Origin: Neonectria sp. B-13
Taxonomy: Eukaryota > Ascomycota > Sordariomycetes > Hypocreales > Nectriaceae
Assembly (NCBI GenBank): GCA_002682825.1
Contig: NOKP01000001.1
Span: 312,501-376,500, forward strand
Length of the DNA stretch: 64,000 nucleotides
Direction: 5' to 3'
Shown: positions 45,556 to 57,187 of the stretch, piece by piece
How positions within the stretch are numbered: position 1 is the stretch's first letter
Layout: each line of letters opens with the position of its first letter
The notes under the pieces: generated by a model
What the model was told of the DNA's origin: nothing
Database searches by the model: none
What the model saw: only the letters and a program-made list of their open reading frames with translations
Program-made: the position numbers and the translations under genes

Positions 45556-45943
45556 GGTTAATGGTGACAGTGAACTCGGTGAACGTGAGGATAGGGTGTC
45601 TTCGCTATGGTCTGTAGAGCGGACCTGTCTACTTATCGAATCCTGTCTAGTTCCAAACTCGCAACTTGGTTGTGCCCCTGGCTGGAAGAAGTGGTCTAAT
45701 GTTCAGTCCCTGGTAGTCCGGAAGTGGTAGGTTGAAGAGCGCGGGATCTAGACCGGAATTCTCAGGCTCTCATCAATGACTATAGGGCTACCTACTCTCC
45801 CAAGATGACTCGATTTTCTAAACCTGGTGTCATGTAGACTATGACATAGTCCAGATACTGAAAGCTGACGCAGCGGTGCCCGAACTCAGCATCGAGACCG
45901 GCAAACACGGTCTTGTGGACAACTCCGCAACTTCATTCGTGAT
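45556..45943. other. Spacer in the decayed cluster
   Basis: About 390 bases between two gene remnants. No reading frame I can assign. Confidence 0.4.
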
Positions 45944-46348
45944 TTAGTTATTTCCGACAACGCAGACACGCTTGTTCTTGAGATCTGTGTCTCCCTGCGG
46001 CGACTTGGAGCTGCGGCACGATATACTCGTCAAGGTCGGAACGTGGGCTTTGGCTGCAAGTCCGGTGCAGAGGATGAAGCATCGATGGGCACTTTTCCGG
46101 CTAACTCTAGTCCCACCAGAGCCATTGGTCCAAAAGAAAAGTATAAAGTGGCATATAAGTGTCCATACAAGTACCTCGATAACAGTTCTAATACTAGACG
46201 CTACCAAGGTCTGCTGCGTTGTTGATAGAAGCACTCGAATCCTACTACCCGAAGCTTCTGCAAGATGTAGCATCGACCTAAACGCGGGCAAAGTACACCC
46301 ATTGATCCACAAGCCTATAATCGGGATATGACACATTACTAATTTCAT
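45944..46348 (-). pseudogene. Baeyer-Villiger-type monooxygenase fragment
   Basis: In a 134-codon minus-strand frame, the segment HRCFILCTGLAAKAHVPTL followed about 20 residues later by DLKNKRVCVVGNN resembles the middle of FAD-dependent Baeyer-Villiger monooxygenases: the ATG-like (F)(V/I)LCTGxAxKPxxP block before the second Rossmann motif GKRVGVIGTG. The frame stops exactly within that second dinucleotide motif (GNN then stop), and no flanking BVMO sequence is recognisable. Upstream residues of the frame could be degenerate family sequence. Alternative: a chance open frame. With the carboxylesterase and MFS remnants it would fit a decayed ketone/ester catabolic or biosynthetic cluster. Confidence 0.45.
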
Positions 46349-46351
46349 GTC

Positions 46352-49192
46352 TCATGTTGGAAACCTTTTGAACCATTGCTCAAACTCGCTCGCAAAAAAG
46401 GTGCCCAGCTCAAGCTCATCTTGAAAGCCGGGGATTGATCCATCTGGTAGTGGCATGTCCAAAAACAGGTCAGGGTGTATGTCAAGATTTCCATCTATAA
46501 TACCCACCGGCGCGTACTGAGGATTGAGTACTGCTTCTGAGGTATTGGGTTCCAATGTTCGCGGAGAGCTAAAGGCAACTAAAGCACAGGTTAGTAGAGG
46601 TACAAACGGCGTTCAGAGAGCGAGTTTAAATACCCCAACTATCGACCAGCCCCGACAGATGTTTGAGGTAGTTGACACATCGACCGAGAATGGCGTTTTG
46701 TGCACCAAGTTGCACAAGGGTTTCAATTGCCTGCTGCAAGAAACGTCTTACTCGATCCAAACGGTCCACTTCAGTGGGACTGTGGCCAGACTCTTCGATT
46801 GGGACCAGGAGGCCTCCAAAGATTACCAGCGCACCATTAAAAGCTGGGAATAGTTTGTTAGCGTGCATTATTTATAAGGAAAACTGCGGAGTAAATCAAG
46901 AGATCGCTGAAGACGTACTGTAATATAGCGTAAACCACCAGGCCCCCATCATGTCTCGGCCGAGGGCTGGTTTTGTGAGGACTGTGTGGATGATCTCAAT
47001 CATATCCTCAGCAGCCCGTACGCACGTGCGATTGAAGTTAGTCTGCATTTGGTTCACCGATCGCTGCGTACCTCGCGACGGGCTGGAGTCTCTTGTGCAT
47101 CGACGAAGCGAACTTGTGAGCATTGGTCTGTGGAGCAACAATTGTACACTGAGATATCGTAAAGAGAGAATCAATCGGAACCTTTCGATGGCCCGTTCCC
47201 CCTGGTAATCTTCGTCTGGAAGGTCCGAGGCGGACCGCAGGAACAGTGGCGAAGGCAAAGAATTTTGCCACTCGCTCAGCTCTTGTTCCAAGTTGAATAT
47301 CTGTGTTATCATTGATGTTTCGGAGGGTGACTCCTCACAGCCCAAGTTGTGGCCGTAGAGGGTTGCGATAACTTTCCACATGATTCTGTATAGTAAGCTG
47401 GTGGGTTTCATTAGACATTAAATCCAAGCGGCTGTGCGATTGAACTAACATTGTGGAATTAAAGAACGCGATGCTGATGTCTTCATAGTTTGCTGCTGTG
47501 CCACTTGATCCGGGCATTGGTTTAGGGAGGTCCAGCTTGATGTAGTCTTCAGGAATTGCACCGGGTCGACCGAAAGTCATGCTCAAGCTCCTGAAGTTTA
47601 GTCAGCGTTTCTGGTCAGACGTACATGCATATCTATCAGTGTATTGGCTGGCTTGAGTGCAATAAAACACGTAGGATGGCATGGAACAAATTTGTGACAG
47701 GATAGGGTTGTGGTTGGAATACCTATCTAGCAGCACACAGCCAAACCAAGTTCTCTTTCTCATTTCTTGTTCAGTGGGGGGGAATTTCTTCATTGCATCC
47801 CGTGAATGGAGACCAATTGACAAAGCTGCTTTGACTGCCAGACCGTGAGTGGTCCATGTTTGTACAGACTTCTGCGTGCCTTGTAAATACTGGCTCATAA
47901 GCAAGAGGTATTGCACTTTACAAACGTCAGTATTCAATTTTATGCCCATGAATACATCCAAGAAACCGTACCTGTCTCCAGCGTAGTCCCTCTGAGCATT
48001 TGCGTCTTACAAAGCTCCCTCGCCCGACGGTAGTACACATCCGACTGCTCGGCTCGATATTCGGTAGCATCTTCTGCCCAACCTGTAGTGCATACAGCCA
48101 TGGCAAGGATCATGTTCAAAAGTCCCAACCATGTACGGCGAACATCAGTTCGAAAGTTTTGTTGCCTCAACCGTTCATAGGTCTCCAAGAAGCTCTCTTT
48201 GTGGATGAAAGGGAATAATAAACCGGTATTGGAGAAGTAGGACTGCATCAGCTTCCGGGTTTCGTGGTCTGGAGGGAGCACATTTGTTTCAACTATACTC
48301 ATCGTTTCTCCTGAGTGGCCTGGTAGAGGAGAGGATGATACTGGACGAGAGGAATTGATCATGCTTGCTTGGTACAGTCCGATGTTCGTCGATGATGGTG
48401 TGGAAATGATCTCGCCTGTCATTCCACCTTTCTTGGCCATAGCACGGAAGATTTGACGCATGAAAGCAATATTCGACGACGGCCCTGGAAGAATAGGTGT
48501 TAATGTCGAGAATCCATACGGCGAGAGTGGTAACGTACCAAAGAAGCCACAGTCTTGATCATCAACGAAGGATATGGCCATGCCATCCGTCATGCTCTGG
48601 TCCGTGGGTTGGTCTCGAATACCCTCAAGGCTGACAACCACCTTGTTAGGGCTAGCAAGGGGTTGTGTAGGAACCTCCTTGATCTTGTTGCCATGTTCAC
48701 GAGTGCCAGCTTCGACGTTTGTTAAACGGGCACCTTGCTGGCGAATGGCAACCTCGAGGACTCTGACTTTGTCTTCTAGAGCAGTGAATACACTAGGGAG
48801 ATTGTGCAATCAGTATCATGGAGCAACTCTTCTACAGTTCGTGTCGTTCTCAAAATAAGAATAAATTGACTTACTCCCTCGGCACCAAGAGATTGGCAGA
48901 TGCGTCCGGCAGTTCGTATATGCATTCGAAACCGAGGCGTTCACAAGGCTCACACCTTGGTCGAACTCCATTGCACTACTAAGTGAAACTCGGCCAGGCT
49001 CAGCACAGCCATAGCAATAGCGGGTCGGTTCAAGATGGGGGGCCTCACACGAGATTTCCGGATCCGGCATGCCGAACAGGCCAAACCCACCCGACGGCGC
49101 TTCGGAGCCGGACCGGGATCTTGATCTTCTACACTCCCAGCATTGGATGTCTGATTGGCGCTAGCGACCGACGCCTCATCGTCGTGAGCCAT
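46352..49192 (-). CDS. Zn2Cys6 transcription factor beside the gentisate cluster
   Basis: Predicted nuclear regulator of very roughly 800 aa. Exon 1 (49192-49049) ends inside the Zn cluster; exon 2 (48975-48875) completes it: ACSACRIRKSR-CNGVRPRCEPCERLGFEC, with canonical spacing. A coiled linker follows (LEDKVRVLEVAIRQQG), then a long fungal_trans region (LLFPFIHKESFLETYERLRQ, LLLMSQYLQGTQ, RTWFGCVLLDR joined by an intron to SLSMTFGRP). Further splices join NSTI to LLYRIMWKV, TLYY to TFNGALVIFGG and VDSWG to VAFSSPRT, and the protein ends with an acidic tail (IDGNLDIHPDLFLDMPLPDG). About nine short introns with consistent frames; no disabling mutation found. Divergent from the hydrolase gene at 49823, so it is the best candidate for the pathway-specific activator. 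Confidence 0.88.
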
Positions 49193-49822
49193 TGGTCTTC
49201 GGTTCTCGTGATGGCGTTTGCGAGGCTATTTTGTTGGTACAAAACGTGGGTGACCGAAGAAGGGGCTGTTCCGGGAGTTTCCGGGGTAGGAGAATGGTCT
49301 GAGGATCCGGGGAAACATTGGGATGGAAGCCGACTCTTATATCGAGGGAAAGGAGGGGAAGCTTTAGGCGAACCCCACATTCCGGCATATTATGTTATCA
49401 TAAGAGCATGGGTATGAAGTACTTCGTGCTACAGCGGTATAAATAACTCGTGTATGAAACTTGTTACGAATGCTCAGCTTCCCTGTGACTGACTAAATGT
49501 TATTTAGGATTAGCTCCCAAACTTTGATGATGCTCAATGTTACCCAAGAGTCTTGGATACGTTAGAGTATCACGTGTTGGTATGACGCTTTACCCAATCA
49601 GGAACACGAGATCCGGTTCGCGGGGAACCGTCGGGACGCTGCCCCGGCCACCTGCCGCGACTGATCGCTCATATGTGATAAAACCAAACAACCGACTTGA
49701 ACATTGACCACTTTGTAGCAAAATGACTTGTGCCTCCCTCGGGAATTTGGGATTAAAAGTGATTACATGAATCCTTCAAGCCATCCACCCAATCTACGGT
49801 CTTAAGTGCATAAGTCATCAAT
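49193..49822. promoter_or_regulatory. Divergent promoter region, regulator and hydrolase
   Basis: 630 bases between divergent starts. Holds the CGGGG-N5-TCGGG element at 49621-49635, about 190 bases from the hydrolase start. No other gene; a plus-strand frame of about 144 codons at 48983-49417 is a shadow of the regulator's first exons. Confidence 0.65.
49621..49635 (+). promoter_or_regulatory. CGGGG-N5-TCGGG element, hydrolase promoter
   Basis: CGGGGAACCGTCGGG. A direct repeat of CGG with 8 bases between, a layout bound by some Zn2Cys6 factors. The same pattern recurs at 53085-53099, 56874-56888 and, as CCGGG, 59449-59463, each in the promoter of another cluster gene. Confidence 0.6.
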
Positions 49823-50919
49823 ATGAAGGTTGCATGGGAGCGGTTGATCCGTTTTGTCGCGACAGACGGACGAATCCTCTACGGAGAGCCAATCATCCCC
49901 GGTCCAGACTTTGACATAGGGGATACTACAGAAGACACAGGTCTCCTGGCAAGAGTCATCGAAGGTGATGACTTATACGACACTACGGGAGCCACGCGGG
50001 TGACGGAAGAGGTTGTCACCGTGAAGAAGCTTGTTGGACCCATGACGCCTTTGGATGTATCAACACTGCGATGTGTCGGACTCAATTATGCGACGCACAG
50101 TGAGTCGTACCTACCTCACTATGGCACGTCCACGTGGCTTCAATCACATGTCAAACTAAGCTTTTGAGTCTACAGTTCGCGAAGCCGGTCGAAAACAACC
50201 CCCCTTTCCCTCCATTTTCTTCAAACCAGCTACCACTGTAATCGGCCACGGAGATAGCGTCATGATTCCCAAGATTGCCCAAGATGATCAGGCGGACTAC
50301 GAAGGCGAGCTAGTAAGTTACAGTTCCATGGTACAATTGCCTTCTTGCATGACAAACTTACGCGTCTTGAATTGTTCCAGGTTGTCGTTCTTGGAAAAGA
50401 TGCAAAGGACGTCCATGAATCTGATGCGCTCGATTATGTCGCTGCTTACACAGCAGGCAATGACATTTCATCCCGTAAATGGCAGAGGGACCCGTCTCTT
50501 GCTGGTGGCGTCCCGCAATGGGGGTTTTCAAAGGGCTTCGACACCTATGCTCCGCTTGGACCCGTCCTAGTCTCGACCAGCTTGATACCTGATCCTGCTA
50601 AGCTTCATCTCCAGACTATTGTTGACGGAGAGGTGCGCCAAGACGCTGGTGTGGATGACCTCGTCTTTTCTATTCCGCGGTTGATTGCCCATTTGTCGTC
50701 TGGAACTACCCTACAAAAGGGAAGTGTTATTATGACCGGCACTCCAGGAGGTACAGTTCATTCTCATCGACCTCGCTCGTTTCATCAAAGCTGATAAGTT
50801 ACCTACATGAAGGGGTTGGTGTTGGAATGAACCCCCCACGGTACCTTGTTCCCGGCACAAGGATGGAAGTCAGAATTTCGAAGATAGGAACTCTTACTAA
50901 TACTGTCCAGTTTGCCTGA
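49823..50919 (+). CDS. Fumarylacetoacetase-family hydrolase, probable fumarylpyruvate hydrolase
   Basis: Predicted 296-aa cytosolic hydrolase acting on a 2,4-diketo acid. In a gentisate route it would cleave fumaryl- or maleylpyruvate to pyruvate plus fumarate or maleate. Four exons: 49823-50099, 50176-50312, 50381-50750, 50813-50919. Landmarks are RCVGLNYATH, PSIFFKPATTVIGHGD, the metal ligands in DYEGELVVVLGKD (Glu-x-Glu...Asp, split by an intron), YTAGNDISSRKWQRD, KGFDTYAPLGPVLV, VMTGTPGG and VGVGMNPPRYL. Complete fold and normal length. Context is decisive for the specific call: it lies beside an aromatic hydroxylase and gentisate dioxygenase, like FPH1 in the Candida parapsilosis 3-hydroxybenzoate cluster. 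The alternative is a hydrolase or isomerase of a homologous diketo acid. Confidence 0.87.
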
Positions 50920-51248
50920 CTGGATATATAGTAATTTCCCTATAATACAACGAGTTCATATCAATGAGCAATATTCCCTATAGCTACTTCCTTGTATACA
51001 TGTTCGTTCAAATGCCCGTCGTGAAGCGAGTCGCGGAATACTGTTTGCATTATTAATTCATGGACACTGGAATAAACGCCCGCAGCTACATTTTATTAAA
51101 TCGACCACAACACAAAAGCCGCTTCGACCTGTCGAGGAGCGCTGATTGCCAGGCTTAATTCTTCAGCTTGCGCTTTATGAGACTAACACAGCCTTGATAC
51201 TATCTACATTTTTCCACCCCCCCAACTAAGAGAGCCTTAGGAGCACTC
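50920..51248. other. 3' spacer between convergent genes
   Basis: About 330 bases between the hydrolase stop and the hydroxylase stop. AT-rich, nothing else seen. Confidence 0.5.
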
Positions 51249-52914
51249 TTACATTTTGTGTTTTGAGTGCCCATTCATCAGTCCCATCTCGGAACTCCAG
51301 GCGTGTCTCAACTCCTTCTCCGAATCATATCCGTACGTCCACAGCTGCGTCACAGGGTCGCTCCATTGGTTTGTGCTCTCAATGAAATACTTTCCTTCAA
51401 CTTCGGCACGCATCCCGCAATCCCGAGCCTGCTGCTCCGTTCCATCTGGGAAATGCCAGAGCTTCCCGTTTACTAGGCTTGCAGACTGCATGCCGTAGCT
51501 GCGGTTCATCCTCTCCTTCTCGAAAATTCGAAGGGCATCAGGGACTTGCTCCTTTGCGCAGATAAGAGACAAGGCTTCAGCCAGAGCAGCCCCGTCCTCG
51601 ACAGCCATGGCAGCACCTTGGGACATGTAAGGAACCATGGCGTGTGCAGCGTCGCCGAGGATGACCAGTTTTTGACTCGTGGAGATCCAAGTGGAGAGAC
51701 GAGCACCGCTCAGCAGCGGCCACTTGATTGTCTTCGTCACTAAATGGATAATCTTTCTGAGTCTATTTTGTCGTTAGCATGGGGGTGCGTTCGAGTTCAC
51801 ATCGTAACCGTGTTTTAACAATGTCTTACTTTGGGTCCCAGTTCTCGAAGTGCTCTCTCATATCCTTGATCGCGTCCTCGGGCTTCCAAGTGCTCGGATT
51901 AGTATGGTCGACATGGGAGAGGACCATGTTGAAGGATTTTCCCCCGGCAATGGAGTACGTCATCACATGCCGGTCTTCTCCAATCCTGTTGTTCGACATC
52001 AGTACATCATCTATCTATCTGAGGAGGAAAGCAACCCACCAAATGTTGATGCCTGGTTTTTCCAACAACCAAGCCGTGTCAGGATCAGCCTTCATCTGAT
52101 TAGTATCCACCACTGCTCGGTATGCTGCAAAGCCCGTCTTGGTTGCTGGCTTGTCTACCCCGCCGATAACAACGGGCCGAGCGACGGATTTGACGCCATC
52201 AGCAGCCACAACGAGATCCGCCATGAATTCTCTCCCGTCCTGAGTTTTAACTGATGGCGCCTTCTCGTCGTATTCAACGACCCTACTGTTGGTAAATATT
52301 TTCACGCCTACCTGGCTAGCGAGGCTGCATAGAGCCTGATGAAAGTCTGCGCGGTGAATAACCAAGTACGGAGCCCCGTATGTCTCGTTGAAGTTCGGCA
52401 CAAGTTTGGTGTATCCAATGGCGTTTCCGTTTTCCCAGCGACGGAAAGTCATACTCTCCGGCTCCACGACTCGGCCTTTGAAAAAGGGGCCGATACCCCA
52501 GGAGAGTAGAAGTCGCGCGGAGTTTGGTGGGATCTGAATGCCAGCTCCAACCTAGGTACCACTTTGTCAGCGCAATCTTTTTGCACATGTCCATTACACC
52601 TCACCTCTCCCAGCACAGCCGCTTGCTCCAAGACAGTCACCGTATGCCCACGGCGTGCCAGGGCAACCGCTGTAGCAAGACCGCCAAGCCCAGCACCCAC
52701 AACTAAGATAGTTAGGGGCGTGATGGCTTTGTTGAGCGGAACCTTTTGAGGCTGGTTGGTGCTTTGCAACCTCCCAAGGAGGCTTGTTGACTGTGATGGG
52801 TAGCCCAATGGCTGTGAATTATGGAGAAAGTGTCAGGTTGGGTTTGGTTCATTCGCTTCCCGCAGCGATAGAATGGAAGATACGCACCTGGTCCACTCCA
52901 AATACACTATCCAT
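51249..52914 (-). CDS. FAD-dependent aromatic hydroxylase, probable 3-hydroxybenzoate 6-hydroxylase or salicylate hydroxylase type
   Basis: Predicted 471-aa flavoprotein monooxygenase using NAD(P)H and O2 to hydroxylate an aromatic acid. Exons: 52914-52888, 52811-52605, 52551-52040, 51985-51830, 51762-51249. The first is a mini-exon (MDSVFGVDQ) supplying the only suitable ATG; without it the frame has none before the FAD motif. Landmarks are the FAD-ADP motif ILVVGAGLGGLATAVALAR, VGAGIQIPPNSARLL, the DG motif VVAADGVKSVAR and the GD motif LVILGDAAHAMVPYMSQGAA with MAVEDGAALAEAL. Class A hydroxylase length. The neighbouring gentisate dioxygenase suggests gentisate as product, from 3-hydroxybenzoate (6-hydroxylation, like MNX2 of C. 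parapsilosis) or salicylate (5-hydroxylation). Divergent from the dioxygenase gene. Confidence 0.88.
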
Positions 52915-53311
52915 CTTGCTTGTGTTTGGCTTGCGACGGAGTCGTGCTGCGAGTTGTTCAGAGAATTAATGGATCACATGAATTGGAGTTTTCATCAAAG
53001 TCCTCGTTAAAATCCCAGCGTCAAGCGCACAAGTCATTTGTAAGTGATTGATACCCCACATGAAGCTCTCAGTCTTCGGGCCCTCCCGATATTCCCCCGG
53101 TCTACCAAATGGGAACATCAAGCCACGGCGGAGTATGTACATCCGCCGGGTGTATATCGGGATGTTCCCTTTGAGCTCACAGCTACACAAATACAAAGCT
53201 ATTACAAAGCTATGATGGATAAGATGCAGGTTCATGCTTCAGAACCAGGCAAACTCATCATCGAATAGGAATACCTTGAAGAAATTCAATACAAAGTCGA
53301 CCAGATACCAA
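52915..53311. promoter_or_regulatory. Divergent promoter region, hydroxylase and dioxygenase
   Basis: About 400 bases between divergent starts, with the CGGGG-N5-TCGGG element (minus strand) at 53085-53099, nearly central, suiting coordinated control of both genes. Confidence 0.65.
53085..53099 (-). promoter_or_regulatory. CGGGG-N5-TCGGG element, hydroxylase/dioxygenase promoter
   Basis: Minus strand reads CGGGGGAATATCGGG, with both arms and spacing kept. 170 bases from the hydroxylase start and 213 from the dioxygenase start. Confidence 0.6.
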
Positions 53312-54559
53312 ATGACAATGGCAACGACTGCAGAGAATGGATGCAATGGAAATGGCGTCTTGGCTAATGGCCATAAAAAGGTCCCCGCCGACGCCATCAC
53401 TACTCAAGAGGAGCTTCTCCTAGCTCTAGAGTCGACAAAAACGGCTCCTCTGTGGGCCCAGATGCAGCGGCTCAACCCTCCAGCCCCGAATCCGCGAACG
53501 GTGCCATATCTCTGGGCATATGACGACATCAGGCCCTATCTTCTGCGAGCTGGCTGTCTCGTTACTGAGAAACAGGCCGAGAGACGGGTTCTAATGCTTG
53601 CCAACCCAGCTCGAGGTATATTCTTTTTTTTCAATCAGCTTCTCACACGGGAATAGTTCGAAGCAGTCTGGTGAGGATCACATGCATTAACCGCCGTTTT
53701 AATAGAAGCCCCGTACACTACCGATACCCTGTATGCTGGACTGCAGCTTGTTCAACCGAGAGAAACTGCACCTGCCCACCGCCATACAGCCTTCGCTTGC
53801 CGGTTCATCATCGAGGGACAAGGCGGCTTCACGGCTGTACATGGACAACGTGTCCCTATGCGTGCCCGCGATGTGATTGTCACCCCTACCTGGAATTGGC
53901 ATGATCATGGCAAAAAGGGGGCCAATGAAGAGGGCGGTGACGACAAACCAGTCATCTGGCTTGACGGTCTCGACTTGCCCAATTTCGTCCATTTTCCAGT
54001 CCATTTCGTTGAGCATTTTGCAAAGTCTCGATACCCGGCTGATGATGCTGACGAGTCACCCATTTTGTTCCCTTGGGATAAGATGCAGGCTAAGCTCGAT
54101 GCCAACCAGGCCAAATGGGTTTCCGAGGCGTATCTCAAGGAAAATGGCAGAGAAAGTGAGTTAATTAATTCCAAGTTTGATCCTCCAAATACAGATTTCA
54201 GTTCTCGTCATATTTTGCGCCCAGCAATACTAACTGGTGGCTTTACTCATGCAGTTAGTCTAGTCATAGGGGCCTCGGCAGAGAGGCTCGATGAAGGCAT
54301 TCGATCTCCAGCCATTCGAGAGACCGCTTCCTCAGTATATCACGTCATTGAAGGATCGGGTCACTCTGAGATCGGTGACTTGTCCCTGTCATGGAAGCAG
54401 GGCGATACGTTCTGTATTCCAGCCTGGCACCGGTATCAGCATTTTTCAGATGGTAACGGCAGGGCGTACCTCTATCGTTTTGATGACAAGCCAATGCTTA
54501 AAGCCCTCGGTTTCTACCGTGTTGAAGGAATTGATGTTGAGACGTATGTGTCGGATTGA
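53312..54559 (+). CDS. Gentisate 1,2-dioxygenase
   Basis: Predicted 352-aa bicupin enzyme that opens the ring of gentisate (2,5-dihydroxybenzoate) with O2 and Fe(II) to give maleylpyruvate. Three exons: 53312-53615, 53706-54155, 54255-54559; the last intron has a clear ACTAAC branch site. Start ATG at 53312 (or the second Met at 53318). First cupin: WAYDDIRPYLLRAGCLVTEK, RRVLMLANPA, the metal-binding PAHRHT block in RETAPAHRHTAFACRFIIEG, then GGFTAVHGQRVPMRARDVIV and TPTWNWHDHG. Second cupin: ETASSVYHVIEGSGHSEIGD, WKQGDTFCIPAWHRYQHFSD. Length and motif order match the family closely, and neighbours supply the preceding and following steps. Corresponds in role to GDX1 of C. parapsilosis. Complete and undamaged. 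Confidence 0.93.
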
Positions 54560-54940
54560 TGCTTGGCGAAGGTACTGGAGGCTCGGTCTGTTGTTCTGAT
54601 TTGATACGCAAATCGGTCTCTTAGCTGGGCAGTTAACGCATGGATATCTTTATTGAAGCCACAAATGACATGCACGCCTCATTTTACTTGTTTTTGAAGT
54701 GATAAAGTTTCAACGTTGATCTGTGCTTGGCAAGGGCGTGATTCTTCCGATTTTCCATTCCATATGTCAGTTCATACCCGAGTGATGGGGTATCAACTCG
54801 CGGCCTGGCCACAAAATGCTTCAATAATGTACTGAACCCGCAGTATTATATGTTCACTCTCGTTTGTTCACAAAAGGCGCTACGAAATTTCTTCCTTGAT
54901 GACAACGTAGAAATAAACAGCAGAAATACAGCTCATCCTA
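54560..54940. other. 3' spacer between convergent genes
   Basis: About 380 bases between the stops of the dioxygenase and the aldehyde dehydrogenase. AT-rich, no gene seen. Confidence 0.5.
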
Positions 54941-56663
54941 CTACGGGTTCAAAATAACTGTCTGTGTCTGCATAAACTCCTTGAGCCCCCATTCAGCACC
55001 AAAACGGCCGAAACCACTGAATTTGTTTCCGCCATGAGGCAGAGTCGCCTCATCATGGATAGTCGATGCGTTGATATGAACGGCGCCAACATCAAGTCTT
55101 CTGGCCAACCCCAGAGCATGATGGTGATCATGTGTCCAAATAGCAGCCGAGAGGCCGTAGTCACTGTCGTTCACTATTTCAATAGCCTCCTCTTCGCCAG
55201 AAACTACCGCGACGCCAAGCATAGGCCCGAAAGACTCGGCAGAAAAGAACTGCATCGATGGTTGAACGTCCTCGATGATTGAGACGGGAACAACGTGAGT
55301 ACCTGACCGAGTATCTGAAAACACAGTTGATGACAAAACCTTGGCTCCCTTCGCTACAGCGTCTGCAAAGAGACTCTGTGACCGTTCGGCGCTTTTGGAG
55401 GATATAACCTTATAGGACGTGCCATGGGCTTTCTGAAATGCCTTCCGCAGCTCATCTTTGAAGTTATGGGCTACCTCCCGTGCTACGAGAGCCAAATCGG
55501 TTGACATGCAGATCTGGCCTCCCTGAGAAAACGAGGTACGTTAGTTTTGTACAGATTTTCCAGCAACCACTGCGGCAAGTACTGCTTCCAGATTTGACAT
55601 CGAGATGACCTCAACTCACATTCAACGTTGCACCTTCAAACACAGCGGCCGCAGCCTTGACCACGTCCGCATCCTTGAGGATGATGGAACAGTTCTTGCC
55701 CCCCAATTCGAGGAGTACCGGTTTCAAAGCTTTCCCAGCCATCTGGGCGATAATCCGACCGACGGCTGTGGACCCAGTGAAATTGACCTTTCGAATGGCG
55801 GGATGTTTGATCAGCGCATCAACAACCTCTGCTGCATCTTCGGGTCGGTGAAGTATAAAGTTGACAACTCCCTGTGGGAATCCTGCATCGACGAACAGCT
55901 GAGCAATGAAGTGATGGCTCCTAGGGCTCAGCTCAGAACCCTGAACAGTTAGTAACTGCTTGCTACAAGCAAAGGGTTGGCTATGGCTACGTACTTTTAG
56001 AATCGCCGTGTTTCCGGTCGCAACTGGAGCCACTACTGCACGAAATCCCAGAATGAGCGGCCCATTCCAAGGTGCAATTCCTAGGACCACCCCCAATGGG
56101 CGGTTGAAGACGAATCCGTAGGAATCCTTGAGCTCCGTATGGGGAATGGAGCCACCCATAGCGTTTGCTGTAATGAGTGAGGCGCTTTCTTCGATCAACG
56201 CGATGCTGTCTGAGACGTTCCGCGCCGCCCAAGCTTCGGAGCAATATATCTCACTTTGTATGATTTTCTTCGCTTCGTCCTCGCGTTTAGACAGTATCTA
56301 GGTAAGAGAGATAGACGATTAGCCAAGGGTTTCCAATGTAGGGCGTGTAACGATATCAAAGGAAGATTAGAAACACACTTGAGCTAACTTAAGGAGTAAG
56401 CGCCGACGCTCTAATGGAGATGTTTGAGACCATTTGCGAAAAGCACTGCTACTGCTCTCAATTGCTTCGTAGCAATCTGAAATGCTAGCACCCTGGAAGC
56501 AAGTGGTAGGGGAAATTTGTTGAATTCTTGTTTCACCCTCTTTGAAGACAGGAACGCCGTTGATCAGGAGTGGGATTTTTATAATATGCCCTGTCGTGCT
56601 TGAACAATGTTGAAGAATCGAGGCCGGCTCAGGAATCGACGGTTCAGAAATAGTTGGCTCCAT
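54941..56663 (-). CDS. Aldehyde dehydrogenase, aromatic (vanillin/salicylaldehyde-type)
   Basis: Predicted 496-aa enzyme oxidising an aldehyde, probably an aryl aldehyde, to its acid. Exons: 56663-56379, 56297-55995, 55940-55620, 55522-54941, all GT-AG with matched phases. Landmarks are IPLLINGVPVFKEGE, the cofactor segment LGVVLGIAPWNGPLILGFRA, VNFTGSTAVGRIIA, the general base LLELGGKNCSIIL, catalytic Cys in GGQICMSTD (exon 4 start), ESFGPMLGVAVV and the C-terminal INASTIHDEATLPHGGNKFS with GFGRFG. The ..STIHDE..PHGG.. region is characteristic of the vanillin/salicylaldehyde dehydrogenase branch of the superfamily. Its promoter carries the cluster's CGGGG-N5-TCGGG element. It would link aldehydes made by the oxygenase at 59568 to the hydroxybenzoate step. 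Confidence 0.92.
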
Positions 56664-57187
56664 CGCAATGTTGTGATGGCAGATTGTCTTCTTGTAACAG
56701 AGGAACTAAGGAAGCGGGAGTGTAACTAGCAGATATAGGGGAATATATCTCCCCGCTTTTTGGGATAGGTATTGATGAACATGAATTGCAGGACAGCTTC
56801 TCAAGCGGGCTCAATTTTAGTGCTACCTGTTGGGTGTTTAGTACTCCAAATCTTGTAAAGAACTAAAAGGCAACGGGGAACCTTCGGGCCTGTAGCCGGA
56901 AGCACACACCAACAGAGTGGACACCGTGGGGGGTGAGAACCTGTGGCGGCAGGACCGAGGGAAGAAAGTCATGAATTACGTAAAGCCACATTTAGGTCAT
57001 CAAGAGTGATCGAAAGACACCGTCTCACAGTTAGCAATTATCGGAACCTAACATGGGGACTAAATTATCATAAAATGGTGTAGCTTTCTGACTTGGTCGA
57101 GAACTGTGTAGGCTTCATACAATGGAGTTAACTCGCAACATGAATAAAATGCGCGGGTTTATTGACAGCTAAACACTACGAAGTGCC
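56664..57187. promoter_or_regulatory. Aldehyde dehydrogenase promoter and spacer
   Basis: 520 bases upstream of the dehydrogenase and downstream of the MFS gene. The only recognised element is CGGGG-N5-TCGGG at 56874-56888. Confidence 0.6.
56874..56888 (+). promoter_or_regulatory. CGGGG-N5-TCGGG element, dehydrogenase promoter
   Basis: CGGGGAACCTTCGGG differs from the element at 49621 at a single spacer base. Lies 211 bases upstream of the dehydrogenase ATG, a similar distance to the other copies. Confidence 0.6.

Noticed and set aside
48983..49417. Plus-strand 144-codon frame upstream of the hydrolase
   Set aside because: Lies opposite the Zn-cluster exons of the minus-strand regulator and has no recognisable features.
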